Source: Hallerella porci (GTDB lineage: Bacteria > Fibrobacterota > Fibrobacteria > Fibrobacterales > Fibrobacteraceae). Taken from it: 36,100 nucleotides of DNA. Shown piece after piece: positions 7,493 to 16,345 of this stretch (the stretch's first letter is position 1; every line of letters begins with the position of its first letter). Both the position numbers and the translations under genes were made by a program. The notes beneath the pieces are model-generated. The model was not told the DNA's origin, did not search any database, and saw only the letters and a list, made by a program, of their open reading frames with translations. The stretch lies in assembly GCF_003148885.1 (NCBI RefSeq), contig NZ_QGHD01000027.1, positions 1-36,100 of the forward strand, read 5' to 3'.

Positions 7493-9601
7493 TTATTTTA
7501 TAGCAATCCCATCATAAAAGAAATCAACGACATATTTGTCAAATGAATCTAATGTATTTATTTGACAAATTCGTTCTTTTCCAATACTAATAAATTGTTC
7601 AATCACTTTTTTGCTTGTTAATTCTTTATCTTCAAAATTTATCAAACCCGCATTATGAATTTTTCTTGAAATCATTCTTGGCAATCCAAATTCTTCCATT
7701 TGTAAAACAACTGGTGGCAAGAATACAGTTTTCATTTTGGCAATGAACGGGCTAATATCCACTCCGGAATCGAGAATACTTTTTTGAAGATGGTTAAACA
7801 GTGTAAAGAATTGAACAAAATTATAAGTAACTTTCTTTTCTAATTCAAAGAAATTGTCAATACTAAAATCATATTCACTTAGCATATCCAAAATTTCTGG
7901 AATCGTTTTTGTCCAATTCCAGGGTAAAATTTCAATAAACGCAGCAACCTTTTCAACTGCGTCCCTGTCACCGATACTATGCATTAAATACAAAATGTTT
8001 TTTAAACAAAAGTCCCACTCACTAGGATTATCTGAATTCAAATAACCTAACCCATTCCATTTAGTAGGCTTGTCCTTTAAATCCGTAATTATATACTTAA
8101 CAGATTTCTTTTTGACATCGGAAAAATAGAAATCATCTTTTACAGATGAAAACGACTCCTGTCCAATTTCACTTTCTATTTCTCGTTGAATTAATGTTGC
8201 ATCTTCAATCTCTTCTGCAGAGAATTTAGAAGAATCAAGCAAAGCAGGATCAAATATTGAGTCTTGTGGAAGTTTTAACGAAAGTTGAACCGATTCTTCC
8301 TCTGGAGTTTTATCTAACAAGAAAACATTTCCCACAAAATGTTTGAACATACGGCCACTACGACCCATAATATTTTTATAGGTAAAAAAATTTAAATTTC
8401 GCGATCCTATTTTGTTTTTCCATATTATAACATTTTTCGCTTCCGTATTAACACCTTCTATAATAGAAGATGTTGAAATCAAGTCGTTTAAGCCATTTGT
8501 TCTCTCCTCAAACAACTTTATCTGAATTTGCGCTAATGATCTATGCAAACGACCATTATGCATTCCTATACCTCTTTTAGCCAAATCTGACAAATACCAA
8601 ATAGGTTGATAATTATCGGACAACCACTTAGAAAAGGAATCCAATAATTCACTTGAATTACGATTTATCCCGCTGCTCAGATACGAATCCTTTAATTTTC
8701 CGATTTCAGTAAAAGTTCCTGCATAGACAAGAGTTTTTCCAGGATTTTCTTTTAAAATATCAAATAAAAATTTGGCCTTCTGATCAGGAGCAACATTTAT
8801 TTGTGGATAATAATTTTTCGAGTTTAGGTATACTGTATTAAAATCAGTATAATAAAAAGACATGCCCTGAGTAAATGGATTATCTTCTAAACAGGAAATG
8901 TTTGGAGCAAGGAAATACCTTTGATTTGCCTTATTGGAAAATTGAAGCAGGCATTTTATTAACGAAGGTGCTCTATCTGGATCAAATTGAACACTCGCTT
9001 TATAAAATTCATCGATTATAAAAATATCAATATCTTGAATTACATTCTTAAAGGTCAAGGCTCGTTCTGGAGGAAATATAAATATGTTTTTCTCGCCAAT
9101 ATCAGAATCCGATTGAGTTATTATTTCATAATCTCTTGAAAAACTTTTATACAGTCTTCTCCTTGTTTCATCCATCAAGGCAATAGTTGGAACAAGAATC
9201 ACAACATTCTGAGGTTGTTTCAACTTGATGTATGCGTCAATAATGAAACTTTTGCCAAAACTTGTTGGTGCACTTACAGCAACACTTTCACCAGCCAGCA
9301 ACCTCTTCAATACCAAAGATTGTTCCCTATGCAAAATTACTGATTTTTCAAAACCAACATCTGCTCTAAACATTTCGCAAGCAAGAGAATCCATCCAGTC
9401 AGCTTGTTTCTCATCAAAATATGGGAACAATCCAACTTCGCGAATCAAATGATTCACCAAAGAGTTATACGGAATATCCTTCTCCTGAAGGAAATCAAGC
9501 ATTTTAATCAATTCATTTCGAGCATCTTTTTCATTACCGCTATTCAGCAATGAATTGATTTCTCTACATTTTTCAAACACATCAGAACGAATTTCAGACA
9601 C
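7493..9601 (-). CDS. hamB: Hachiman helicase HamB
   Basis: This 702-aa superfamily 2 helicase is the DNA-scanning partner of the HamA nuclease in the Hachiman phage-defence system. Motif I is APTSFGKS (residues 111-118), motif Ia is LVPTIALMDE, motif II is the non-canonical DEFY (197-200) in place of DEAH/DExx, and motif VI is NIMGRSGR about residue 420. The C-terminal 250 residues are family-specific and helical. The start is GTG at 9601 after AAGGGG, 2 nt beyond the hamA stop, so the pair is coupled. In known Hachiman systems HamB holds HamA inactive and releases it on sensing damaged or aberrant DNA; that role is taken from the family. Composition is strongly AT-rich, unlike the hsd genes on either side. 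Confidence 0.88.
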   Translation of the reverse strand: MSEIRSDVFEKCREINSLLNSGNEKDARNELIKMLDFLQEKDIPYNSLVNHLIREVGLFPYFDEKQADWMDSLACEMFRADVGFEKSVILHREQSLVLKRLLAGESVAVSAPTSFGKSFIIDAYIKLKQPQNVVILVPTIALMDETRRRLYKSFSRDYEIITQSDSDIGEKNIFIFPPERALTFKNVIQDIDIFIIDEFYKASVQFDPDRAPSLIKCLLQFSNKANQRYFLAPNISCLEDNPFTQGMSFYYTDFNTVYLNSKNYYPQINVAPDQKAKFLFDILKENPGKTLVYAGTFTEIGKLKDSYLSSGINRNSSELLDSFSKWLSDNYQPIWYLSDLAKRGIGMHNGRLHRSLAQIQIKLFEERTNGLNDLISTSSIIEGVNTEAKNVIIWKNKIGSRNLNFFTYKNIMGRSGRMFKHFVGNVFLLDKTPEEESVQLSLKLPQDSIFDPALLDSSKFSAEEIEDATLIQREIESEIGQESFSSVKDDFYFSDVKKKSVKYIITDLKDKPTKWNGLGYLNSDNPSEWDFCLKNILYLMHSIGDRDAVEKVAAFIEILPWNWTKTIPEILDMLSEYDFSIDNFFELEKKVTYNFVQFFTLFNHLQKSILDSGVDISPFIAKMKTVFLPPVVLQMEEFGLPRMISRKIHNAGLINFEDKELTSKKVIEQFISIGKERICQINTLDSFDKYVVDFFYDGIAIK

Positions 9602-9603
9602 AA

Positions 9604-10524
9604 TTAACCCCTTAAAAATTCAGCATGTTTTCGAAAATCTTCTAAAATTTTTTCTTTCTTTGGCACGGGAAACAGGACAAGATGAAATTTTATTTCCGAA
9701 TATTTGGACACGTCTTTACACTTGTTTATTTGTTTCTTAAAATATGAATTTGCGCGATCTTTTTGAAAAGCAATCACATTATCAACATACTCTGGCGACC
9801 ATTCATTTTGCGTTTCAGTCAAAGGGCATTCATATAGCAACATAATAGGAATGTGCAATATCGGTTTAATTTTATCAATTGAAATATCATCGTCCAGCAG
9901 TGATTTAATTTTTGTTCTTAAAGACTCATTCATTTCTATCAAATCTAAATCCCGAACATCCGTAATTATACTATTTTCTTTTTTTATATTCGCCGTCTCA
10001 CATATATCATGAACTGACTCTACAATTTTATACAATCGAGCATCTTCTATATTATTATAAAATTTTGCCTCTCCATGCCATAGTGAAAAAGAATCTTCTG
10101 ATTCTATGACAACATGTACACTATCAGCCCCTTTAGCAGGGTCCTGTGAATTTTGTTTGTAATATATTTTAGGCACGGCGGAAATTGCTCCGTAATAGTC
10201 TTTCATAACTCCATATAAAAGAGCTTCAGCAATTTCGCCCCCTTTTTCTTCCCCTGCGTTTTCTACCAATTTTAATTTTTGGGAAGCCTTTTTTAACAAA
10301 CTCATTGGGTTGCCATATAAAGCCTGCCGTTCCCTTAGTGATAAAGCCGTTTCTTGCAAATTATCCCAAATATAATTTTGGAATTTTTCATAACGCCATT
10401 TGCCGTCTTCAAAATCATTTACTAAGCCCAAAACAGATTTGTTATCAATAGGAGATAACGATGCGACAGTACATATAGTAGAAAAGGGGACCTTGTTAAT
10501 TATTATTTCAAATGGAACAGACAT
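9604..10524 (-). CDS. hamA: Hachiman effector nuclease HamA (DUF1837)
   Basis: The 306-aa protein carries the DUF1837 pattern: GGEIAEALLYG (residues 95-105), KGADSVHVV (131-139) and LWHGEAKFY (149-157). E97 or E100, D134, E152 and K154 give the PD-(D/E)XK-like set expected of a DNase. In Hachiman, HamA degrades DNA when released by HamB, stopping phage growth at the cost of the cell. Length is normal. The ATG lies one base after the hsdS stop, behind GGGGGCG, so hamA is welded into the type I R-M operon and co-translated with the specificity subunit. The AT-rich composition contrasts with hsdM/hsdR. Confidence 0.9.
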   Translation of the reverse strand: MSVPFEIIINKVPFSTICTVASLSPIDNKSVLGLVNDFEDGKWRYEKFQNYIWDNLQETALSLRERQALYGNPMSLLKKASQKLKLVENAGEEKGGEIAEALLYGVMKDYYGAISAVPKIYYKQNSQDPAKGADSVHVVIESEDSFSLWHGEAKFYNNIEDARLYKIVESVHDICETANIKKENSIITDVRDLDLIEMNESLRTKIKSLLDDDISIDKIKPILHIPIMLLYECPLTETQNEWSPEYVDNVIAFQKDRANSYFKKQINKCKDVSKYSEIKFHLVLFPVPKKEKILEDFRKHAEFLRG

Positions 10525-10525
10525 A

Positions 10526-11659
10526 TTACGCCCCCATTTTAGAGAGGAGAAGGGTTTGCGTTTGGGTTAATATTTTTATTTCTTTAAAGCAACACACAAA
10601 TTTCTGCATTATTGCAGAAAATGCTTGTTTTACAGAATTATCATCAACAATCAAAATCGGTTGTGCCGAAATAACATCTTGACTGAGATTTTCTTGTGCT
10701 CCGCCTGTCGCGAGCCGCTTTATTTCTTCCTGGTTAACCAAAAAATGGAAATACAAAAAAGCAGCATCAACTTCACTTTTGCAAATCATGTTACAACAAG
10801 CTTGATTTGTTGTCGTTTCGCATTGCAAATAGCCGACTTGTGCAGCAGTTGCCCCATACATAGCCATAACGACGGAACCTGTGGGAATCAGCTTTGCAGA
10901 GCTATTCTTTAAGCCGGCTTCGCTGATGTATTCTTCCGTTTCAAAAATGACATTATTTTGGACTTCACCAGTTTTCAACCATGGATAATCTTTGGAATTC
11001 CAATAATCATTATTTGTTCGGCTAGGTGTTCCGCCTGATGTCATTTTAGCACAAAACTCGCCAACGGTTCCCATCCTCCAGCCTTCGGGCAGGTTGTTTG
11101 GGTCGATGTTGTCGACGAAGGTGTGGCGGTAGAGGGTTTGGGCGGTTTGTTCGAGGGTGGAGATGAGTTTCTTGTTGGTTTCAATGCGGGTGGCGAGGGT
11201 GTTGTATTCGGCGACGGTTTCACGCTGTTTTTCAATTGCGGGGACGGGGACCTGGACTTCGCACATTTCTTCCCAGTCAAAGACCTCGCGGGCGCTGCCG
11301 TGAGAATGGAAGCGGGCGTAGCGGTCAAATTCCGGGCGACGGAACCACATCATCAGATATTCGGGATCCAGGGCGTTCGTATCAACGACTTCAAAAACGG
11401 TATAGGCCTGCGAAATGATGGCGTCGTCATATCCGTCCAACAAGGCAACTGAAATTTTATCACCATTGCGAGACGTTACGGGACCATAAGCAAATTGCCC
11501 CTTGGTCACCACTTTATAGGCGGACAAATCTGTGCCGACAATATTGGCGATAGAGGGCATGAATTCTTTCGTGATGCTCACGCCAAGTAACCGCGTCACT
11601 TTCAAGTCCCTGTTCCGCACATCTACGGGCCGTATGTAGTCACCAAGCCGTTTCATCAT
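10526..11659 (-). CDS. hsdS: Type I R-M specificity subunit (HsdS)
   Basis: The 377-aa protein sets the DNA target of the type I complex. There are two target-recognition domains, about residues 1-135 and 195-345, each followed by a helical spacer (ETVAEYNTLATRIETNKKLISTLEQTA in two parts; then FSAIMQKFVCCFKEIK). The second half opens with LPEGWRMGTVGEF, a standard domain start, and contains TSGGTPSR and WLKTGEV. The central conserved part is GC-rich whereas the second recognition domain is AT-rich, consistent with domain exchange. Two adjacent ATGs (11659 and 11656) are possible; the duplicated 5' end at 13244 begins at the second. The start overlaps the stop of the ATPase gene upstream. Confidence 0.95.
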   Translation of the reverse strand: MMKRLGDYIRPVDVRNRDLKVTRLLGVSITKEFMPSIANIVGTDLSAYKVVTKGQFAYGPVTSRNGDKISVALLDGYDDAIISQAYTVFEVVDTNALDPEYLMMWFRRPEFDRYARFHSHGSAREVFDWEEMCEVQVPVPAIEKQRETVAEYNTLATRIETNKKLISTLEQTAQTLYRHTFVDNIDPNNLPEGWRMGTVGEFCAKMTSGGTPSRTNNDYWNSKDYPWLKTGEVQNNVIFETEEYISEAGLKNSSAKLIPTGSVVMAMYGATAAQVGYLQCETTTNQACCNMICKSEVDAAFLYFHFLVNQEEIKRLATGGAQENLSQDVISAQPILIVDDNSVKQAFSAIMQKFVCCFKEIKILTQTQTLLLSKMGA

Positions 11660-13077
11660 CGAAACAGATCCTCCGCTTTAACAATACTTTGTATTAAAGA
11701 CGCATATTTTCCATTCGCCACTCCAAAAGGCGCAATCATTGTCAAGTGCAGCGTCTTGTTAGTCTTCACATCATCCCTGAAAATGTCACGGCGTTCCTTC
11801 AACCACTCGGCATAGTCTTTCTTTATCTCGAAGGGTCTGTCACAATACTTTATTTCGCACAGGTCTATCACCTTGTCGCTCCGGTCTATAATCAAGTCTA
11901 TCTGGGAACCTTTCTTGCCGTTTTTCTTTGACCACGAACAGACGTCGCTTTCGATTCCCGATATACCCAAAGCCGCTTTCACTTGAGCGACGTGGTGTAT
12001 GCAAACTTGTTCGAACGCATACCCCTGCCACGCATTGCGTTTGCTGTCAGACAAATTGCTCCACGCATTTTCATTCATGCCCTTGTAGTCCTTTACGAAC
12101 CGCAAAAAGAACAACGTAAACATGTCGGTCAACTGAAACAGAGCCTCATTCCTTTTTTTGCCAAAAGACTGGTAATGGCGGATAAAGTCGCACTTTTCCA
12201 GATTTTCCAGGACTTCGCTCAATTTTCCGTTATCTGCCGCACCAAGTCCCGAAATAATAGCGTTCCTTGTGAGGCCCACAAGCTTTGCGGACAACAGTTC
12301 TACAACCTTCCTGTAAATTGTCGATTCGTTAAAGAGCGACCGAAACAGAAAGTCGTATTCTGTCCTGAGTACAGCGTTTCTCTTGAAAAAAAGCTTATCT
12401 ATATTTTGCCTCAAGCTAAGCGACGAATCTAGCAACGATAGATAGTAGGGTGTTCCACCCAGGCACATGTAGGTTTCGACGATTTCCGAATCAGACCAGT
12501 CAAAGTTTTCTTTTGCAAGGTATTTACGGGTTTCAAGCAACGAAAAGGGAGCAAGATAGATAGGCCTAGTCACCCTATTGTGCAGTCCGCCCTTGTCGCC
12601 CAACAGCTTGTTCACCATCCAGGTCGTAGCGCTGCCGCAAACCACCAGTTTCAACCTTTGGCAATCGGCTCCCCAGCTGTTCCAAAACATTTCCAGGGCC
12701 CTGAGGAAATTGGATTTCGGCGTGTCAAGCCACGGCAGTTCGTCAATAAATACGACAATCCTTTTTTTCTTTAATGTCCGAAGGTAATTTTCCAGCTGGT
12801 CAAAGGCCTCAAACCAGTTCTTGGGAATGTTTGTACTTTGCCCGCTGAACTTTTGAAGTTGCTTTTTCCAGTTTCTCAGTTGTTCAGCCTTGCTTACCTG
12901 ATACACCCCTGTTGTATAGAAATCGAATTCTTCCTTGAAAAATTGCTTGACAAGGAACGTCTTCCCTATTCGCCTGCGACCATAGATTGCGACAAACTCC
13001 GCTTTCGGACTTTCAAAGCATTTTTGCAAGGTCTTTTGCTCTTCTTGCCGGCCAACAATTTTCTCTGAATAGTCCAT
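11656..13077 (-). CDS. AAA ATPase with C-terminal DUF234 nuclease-like domain
   Basis: This 473-aa protein belongs to the archaeal-type ATPase plus DUF234 family. Walker A is GRRRIGKT (33-40), Walker B is VVFIDE (108-113), and a sensor-like GSATTW follows (149-154). A winged-helix section sits in the middle. A PD-(D/E)XK-like C-terminus has D394, E408 and K410 in SQIDLIID and CEIKYC. The biological role of these ATPases is not established; they are often multi-copy in a genome. The start follows GAGGG and is preceded by a palindrome (13122-13160). The stop overlaps the hsdS start. A copy of the hsdS 5' end lies upstream of the palindrome, so the gene appears to have been inserted at the beginning of hsdS. 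Confidence 0.9.
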   Translation of the reverse strand: MDYSEKIVGRQEEQKTLQKCFESPKAEFVAIYGRRRIGKTFLVKQFFKEEFDFYTTGVYQVSKAEQLRNWKKQLQKFSGQSTNIPKNWFEAFDQLENYLRTLKKKRIVVFIDELPWLDTPKSNFLRALEMFWNSWGADCQRLKLVVCGSATTWMVNKLLGDKGGLHNRVTRPIYLAPFSLLETRKYLAKENFDWSDSEIVETYMCLGGTPYYLSLLDSSLSLRQNIDKLFFKRNAVLRTEYDFLFRSLFNESTIYRKVVELLSAKLVGLTRNAIISGLGAADNGKLSEVLENLEKCDFIRHYQSFGKKRNEALFQLTDMFTLFFLRFVKDYKGMNENAWSNLSDSKRNAWQGYAFEQVCIHHVAQVKAALGISGIESDVCSWSKKNGKKGSQIDLIIDRSDKVIDLCEIKYCDRPFEIKKDYAEWLKERRDIFRDDVKTNKTLHLTMIAPFGVANGKYASLIQSIVKAEDLFR

Positions 13078-13121
13078 ACGCCCTCATTTTTTCGCTCAAA
13101 AATGGCAAAATATACCGATTA

Positions 13122-13160
13122 TGGTGCGGAAAATATGTAAAAAAGAGACTTTCCGCACCA
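13122..13160 (-). promoter_or_regulatory. Palindrome upstream of the DUF234 ATPase gene
   Basis: The arms tggtgcggaaa and tttccgcacca are perfect 11-bp inverted repeats separated by exactly 17 bp, ending 44 bp before the ATG at 13077. A TATATT box lies between the palindrome and the start, so the palindrome overlaps the likely -35 region, as an operator would. The arm sequence differs from the palindrome before the DUF4143 ATPase, but spacer length and position are alike. Confidence 0.75.
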
Positions 13161-13163
13161 AAA

Positions 13164-13244
13164 TCAACCTGTTTGAAATATATATAATTTGCAACGATTG
13201 CGCAACAGATCTACGGGCCGTATGTAGTCTCCAAGCCGTTTCAT
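13164..13244 (-). pseudogene. Duplicated 5' remnant of hsdS
   Basis: An ATG at 13244, 11 nt after the stop of the AlbA-like gene, opens a 26-codon reading frame that starts MKRLGDYIRPVD, identical to the start of hsdS. At the DNA level 13209-13244 and 11621-11656 match over 36 bp with one mismatch. Coding similarity then decays and the frame stops at 13164. It marks where hsdS originally began, directly after the AlbA-like gene, before the ATPase module was placed in between. Confidence 0.88.
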
Positions 13245-13255
13245 ATTCTGCCCTG

Positions 13256-14628
13256 TCATAGATTCTCCAAGTCTATCAAAACCATCCACGAACCTTTTCT
13301 TGTCGTGCCTTCGTGCTTAATCGCGGGGACTTCAAGTTTACCTAGTTTGTTCAAATAATACTTGGTGGTATTCAAGTTCATTCCCAAGTATTTTGCAATT
13401 TGTCCCTGAGTTGCACGTGGATTGGCTACCAGATAATGCATAAGTTTGATTTCAATCGGCAAGTATTTTTGAGTCGATTGGGTGGCGGATTGGGTGGTCG
13501 ATTGGGTGGCGGATTGGGTGGCCGCAGTCTCTTGCTTAGCGAAAAACGCAAGCATCACATCCCCGGGGTGCACAGTATATTCCGTCTTGACTCCATAATC
13601 CTTGCAAAGCCTGCACATGTTTTCGATGCCGCGCCCCCACGCTTCCACGTAGCCAGCCCTAAAAAACGCGTTTGCGATTTTGGGGTTGTATTGTTCCGAA
13701 CGATGCCTTTGCATCAATGTTTCGGCGGTCCAATTGGCCGGGAAAACGCAATCGTTGCTTATAAGGACTTCGTTCTCGTGTATGCGAATTTGAATCGGGA
13801 CTCCGGACGAGTAATTCGAATGCATCAGGGCGTTGTAAACGGCTTCGCGCATGGCATCCTTTGGAATGGGGTAGCGTTCCACCCGAATCAGGCCGTCGTA
13901 ACTGATGCGTGCCTTGAAATACTTGAGGTAAATGAGCTCGACGACTCGATCCGCTTGAATGAACAACGAACCGTAAATTTCATCTTGGTTTGCAAATCGG
14001 GCCCATCGCCAAAAAAACCTATTTTCACGTATGCGCCACCAAACCATTTTTCCGGCTTGCGGTGAAAAAGCAAGACTGCGGCTCGGGTCAATTTTCCATC
14101 TACAACCAGATTCAGGCTGTCAAGCAGTTCTTCGTCCGTCATCGACAAATCTTGCGCAGTCATCCGGCCCGACTTTTTCGCCTCCCGGCGGAAGATGTCG
14201 AAGCTTTCCTTGTCCAAATCCCTAAAGCTGACTCCATCGACAGGGAGAGCATCCCATTTCGTTCCGGTCTTGTTCAGCAAAAACTGCGTGAGCGAAGCAC
14301 CTTGCAAAAGCTGCTTTGTGCTCCCGGTCCGGTAATGATATTCGCCTTTATAGTTTACGGGATATGTACTCGGAGAAATCGAGATTTCGATGTATTCCTT
14401 GGAATCTACAGAAAGCAGGTTTACATCTACCAGCAAGCCCAATGCATCCCTGACTTTATTCGGGATATCTTCCATGAGCTTCTTGGCATTCTGCAATCCG
14501 ATGACACGTCCCTTGTCATCTACGCCTACAAAAATCTTTCCACCTTGAGCATTCGCAAAACCGCATATCCACTTGATATACTCATCTCGCCACGATTCCT
14601 TGTACTCGATGTTCTGACTTTCGGGCAT
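13256..14628 (-). pseudogene. AlbA_2/Schlafen-like protein of the type I R-M operon, with a frameshift
   Basis: Two overlapping frames make one gene. The first, from the ATG at 14628 after AAGGAA, encodes the AlbA_2 domain (NIEYKESW, GGKIFVGVDDKG) and runs through VKIGFFGDGPDLQT. The second, to 13256, resumes with QDEIYGSLFIQADR and continues through the HATPase_c_4-like region (AMREAVYNALMHSNY, VEAWGRGIENM), a linker of TQSA/TQST repeats, and a winged helix (ATQGQIAKYLGMNLNTTKYYL). Joining them needs a one-base frame change near 13990. The full product would be about 455 aa, the normal family length. Both halves are otherwise clean, so this is either a recent mutation or an assembly error. 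The gene sits between hsdM and the hsdS remnant, the usual place for this family. Confidence 0.85.
13473..13520 (-). repeat. Four 12-bp tandem repeats in the linker of the frameshifted AlbA-like gene
   Basis: Alternating units gtcgattgggtg and gcggattgggtg, four in all, encode the TQSA/TQST linker between the ATPase-like region and the winged helix. It matches the position, unit length and copy number of the repeat at 4721-4768 in the second AlbA-like gene without sharing its sequence. Confidence 0.95.
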
Positions 14629-14709
14629 ATCGTTCCTTAAAGGTTAATCATTTTGACTTGATATACATTCGTCCGCTTTTGTATGCAATAGTGCCTGCTT
14701 TCCATCACG

Positions 14710-16299
14710 CTACAATTCAAATCCCAGGTTCTTGAATACTTTGGCGAGTTCCTTTTCGCTTTCTTTTTCGGCCTTGAGGAGGGTGCGCATTTCCGCTTGG
14801 AGTTCGCGCATCTTTTCATCAAAGTTCACGGCCTCGTCGCGGTTCTTGAATTCGATGTACTTGCTCGGCACGAGCGACCAGTTTTTCGCCTCGACTTCTT
14901 TTAGGGTGGCGGTGGCGCAGTATTCGGCTTCGTCCTTGATTTTCTGCGTTTGCCACTTGTGGTAGGTGCCGCTGATTTTTGCGATGTCCTCGGCGCTGAA
15001 CTGGGTGTATTTCTTTTCGAAGGGTTCGCCCATCTGGCGCAGGTCCATAAAGAGCACTTCGCCTTTGCGGTTACGGTACTTGCGCATGGCATCGCCGACC
15101 TTGACTTCGCGGGCGGTCTTGTTGTTGTTCAGAATCCAGAGCGTCACGCTGATGTCGGTGGAGTAGAACATGTTGCGGGGCAGAATGAGGATTGCCTCGA
15201 CCTTGTCGTTCTGCAAAAGTTCCTTGCGGATTTGCTGTTCGTCGCCTTCGCCGCTGAGCGCGCCGTTACTGAGCAAGAAGCCTGCCACGCCGTTTTCGGA
15301 GAGTTTCGAGAGGATGTTCAGAATCCAGCCGTAGTTCGCGTTGCTCGTGGGCGGCACGGTGTAGCCTTTCCAGCGCGGGTCGTCGAGGAGTTCGTTTTCG
15401 GCACGCCACGATTTTTGGTTGAACGGCGGGTTCGCCATGATAAAGTCGGCTTTCAAATCCTTGTGCTGGTCTTCGGCAAAAGTGTCGGCGGGTTTGTCGC
15501 CCAGGTTGCCGGAGATGCCGCGGATGGCAAGGTTCATCTTCGCTAGTTTGTACGTGGTGCCGGTGTATTCCTGGCCATATACGGAAACTTCGCGCTTGTT
15601 GCCGTGATGCGCCTCGATAAACTTCATGCTTTGCACGAACATGCCGCCCGAACCGCAGCAGGGGTCGTAAATCTTGCCGCGGTAGGGTTCAATCATTTCG
15701 GCGATGAGACCGACGATTGTCTTGGGCGTATAGAATTCGCCTTTGCCCTTGCCTTCGGCGATGGCGAACTTGCCAAGAAAATATTCATAGACGCGGCCAA
15801 CGACATCCTGTTCCTTGTCCTTGATGGTGTCGATGCCGTCGATGTCGCTGATGAGCGCCGCGAGTTTTGCAGTGTCGAGCTGCAGGCGCGAAAAATAGTT
15901 GTCGGGGAGCGCCCCACGCAACGCCTTGTTCTTCTTTTCGATGTTCGCAAGCGCGGTGTCGATCAGGAGCGCAATGTCGCTTTGGCGAGCATGCTCGATG
16001 ATAAAGCTCCAGCGGGAAGTTTCTTCCAGGTAAAAGACGTTGTCCTTGTTGTAGAACTCGGGCATTTCCACGTATTTCTGGCGGCCGGCGGCGATGAGCT
16101 TTTCGCGCAATTCCTCGAACTTGTCGCTCGCGAACTTGAGGAAGATAAGCGAAAGCACCACGTGCTTGTATTCGGCGGGTTCCACGCTGCCGCGCAACTT
16201 GTTCGCAGACTCCCAGAGAGAGGCCTCTACAGACTTTTCGGGGACGGATTTCTTTTTTGCGGGCGCAGACTGCGCGGAAGACGATTTTGTTCTAGGCAT
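14710..16299 (-). CDS. hsdM: Type I R-M methyltransferase subunit (HsdM)
   Basis: This 529-aa N6-adenine methyltransferase protects host DNA as part of the HsdM2-HsdS complex and is needed for restriction with HsdR. The N-terminal helical domain (residues 24-165) contains LRGSVEPAEYKHVVLSLIFL, typical of HsdM. The SAM-binding motif is YDPCCGSGGMF (211-221) and the catalytic motif is NPPF (290-293). The Ala/Lys/Ser-rich first 25 residues look unstructured. The C-terminal coiled segment (EMRTLLKAEKESEKELAKVF) probably contacts HsdS. The stop lies 81 bp before the AlbA-like gene. A TATATATTT sequence just upstream of the ATG could be a -10 element, though the preceding gene ends only 46 bp away. 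Confidence 0.97.
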   Translation of the reverse strand: MPRTKSSSAQSAPAKKKSVPEKSVEASLWESANKLRGSVEPAEYKHVVLSLIFLKFASDKFEELREKLIAAGRQKYVEMPEFYNKDNVFYLEETSRWSFIIEHARQSDIALLIDTALANIEKKNKALRGALPDNYFSRLQLDTAKLAALISDIDGIDTIKDKEQDVVGRVYEYFLGKFAIAEGKGKGEFYTPKTIVGLIAEMIEPYRGKIYDPCCGSGGMFVQSMKFIEAHHGNKREVSVYGQEYTGTTYKLAKMNLAIRGISGNLGDKPADTFAEDQHKDLKADFIMANPPFNQKSWRAENELLDDPRWKGYTVPPTSNANYGWILNILSKLSENGVAGFLLSNGALSGEGDEQQIRKELLQNDKVEAILILPRNMFYSTDISVTLWILNNNKTAREVKVGDAMRKYRNRKGEVLFMDLRQMGEPFEKKYTQFSAEDIAKISGTYHKWQTQKIKDEAEYCATATLKEVEAKNWSLVPSKYIEFKNRDEAVNFDEKMRELQAEMRTLLKAEKESEKELAKVFKNLGFEL

Positions 16300-16345
16300 T
16301 TCGGAAATATATAATAATGGAATGACGGCGGAGCGACAAGGGATA

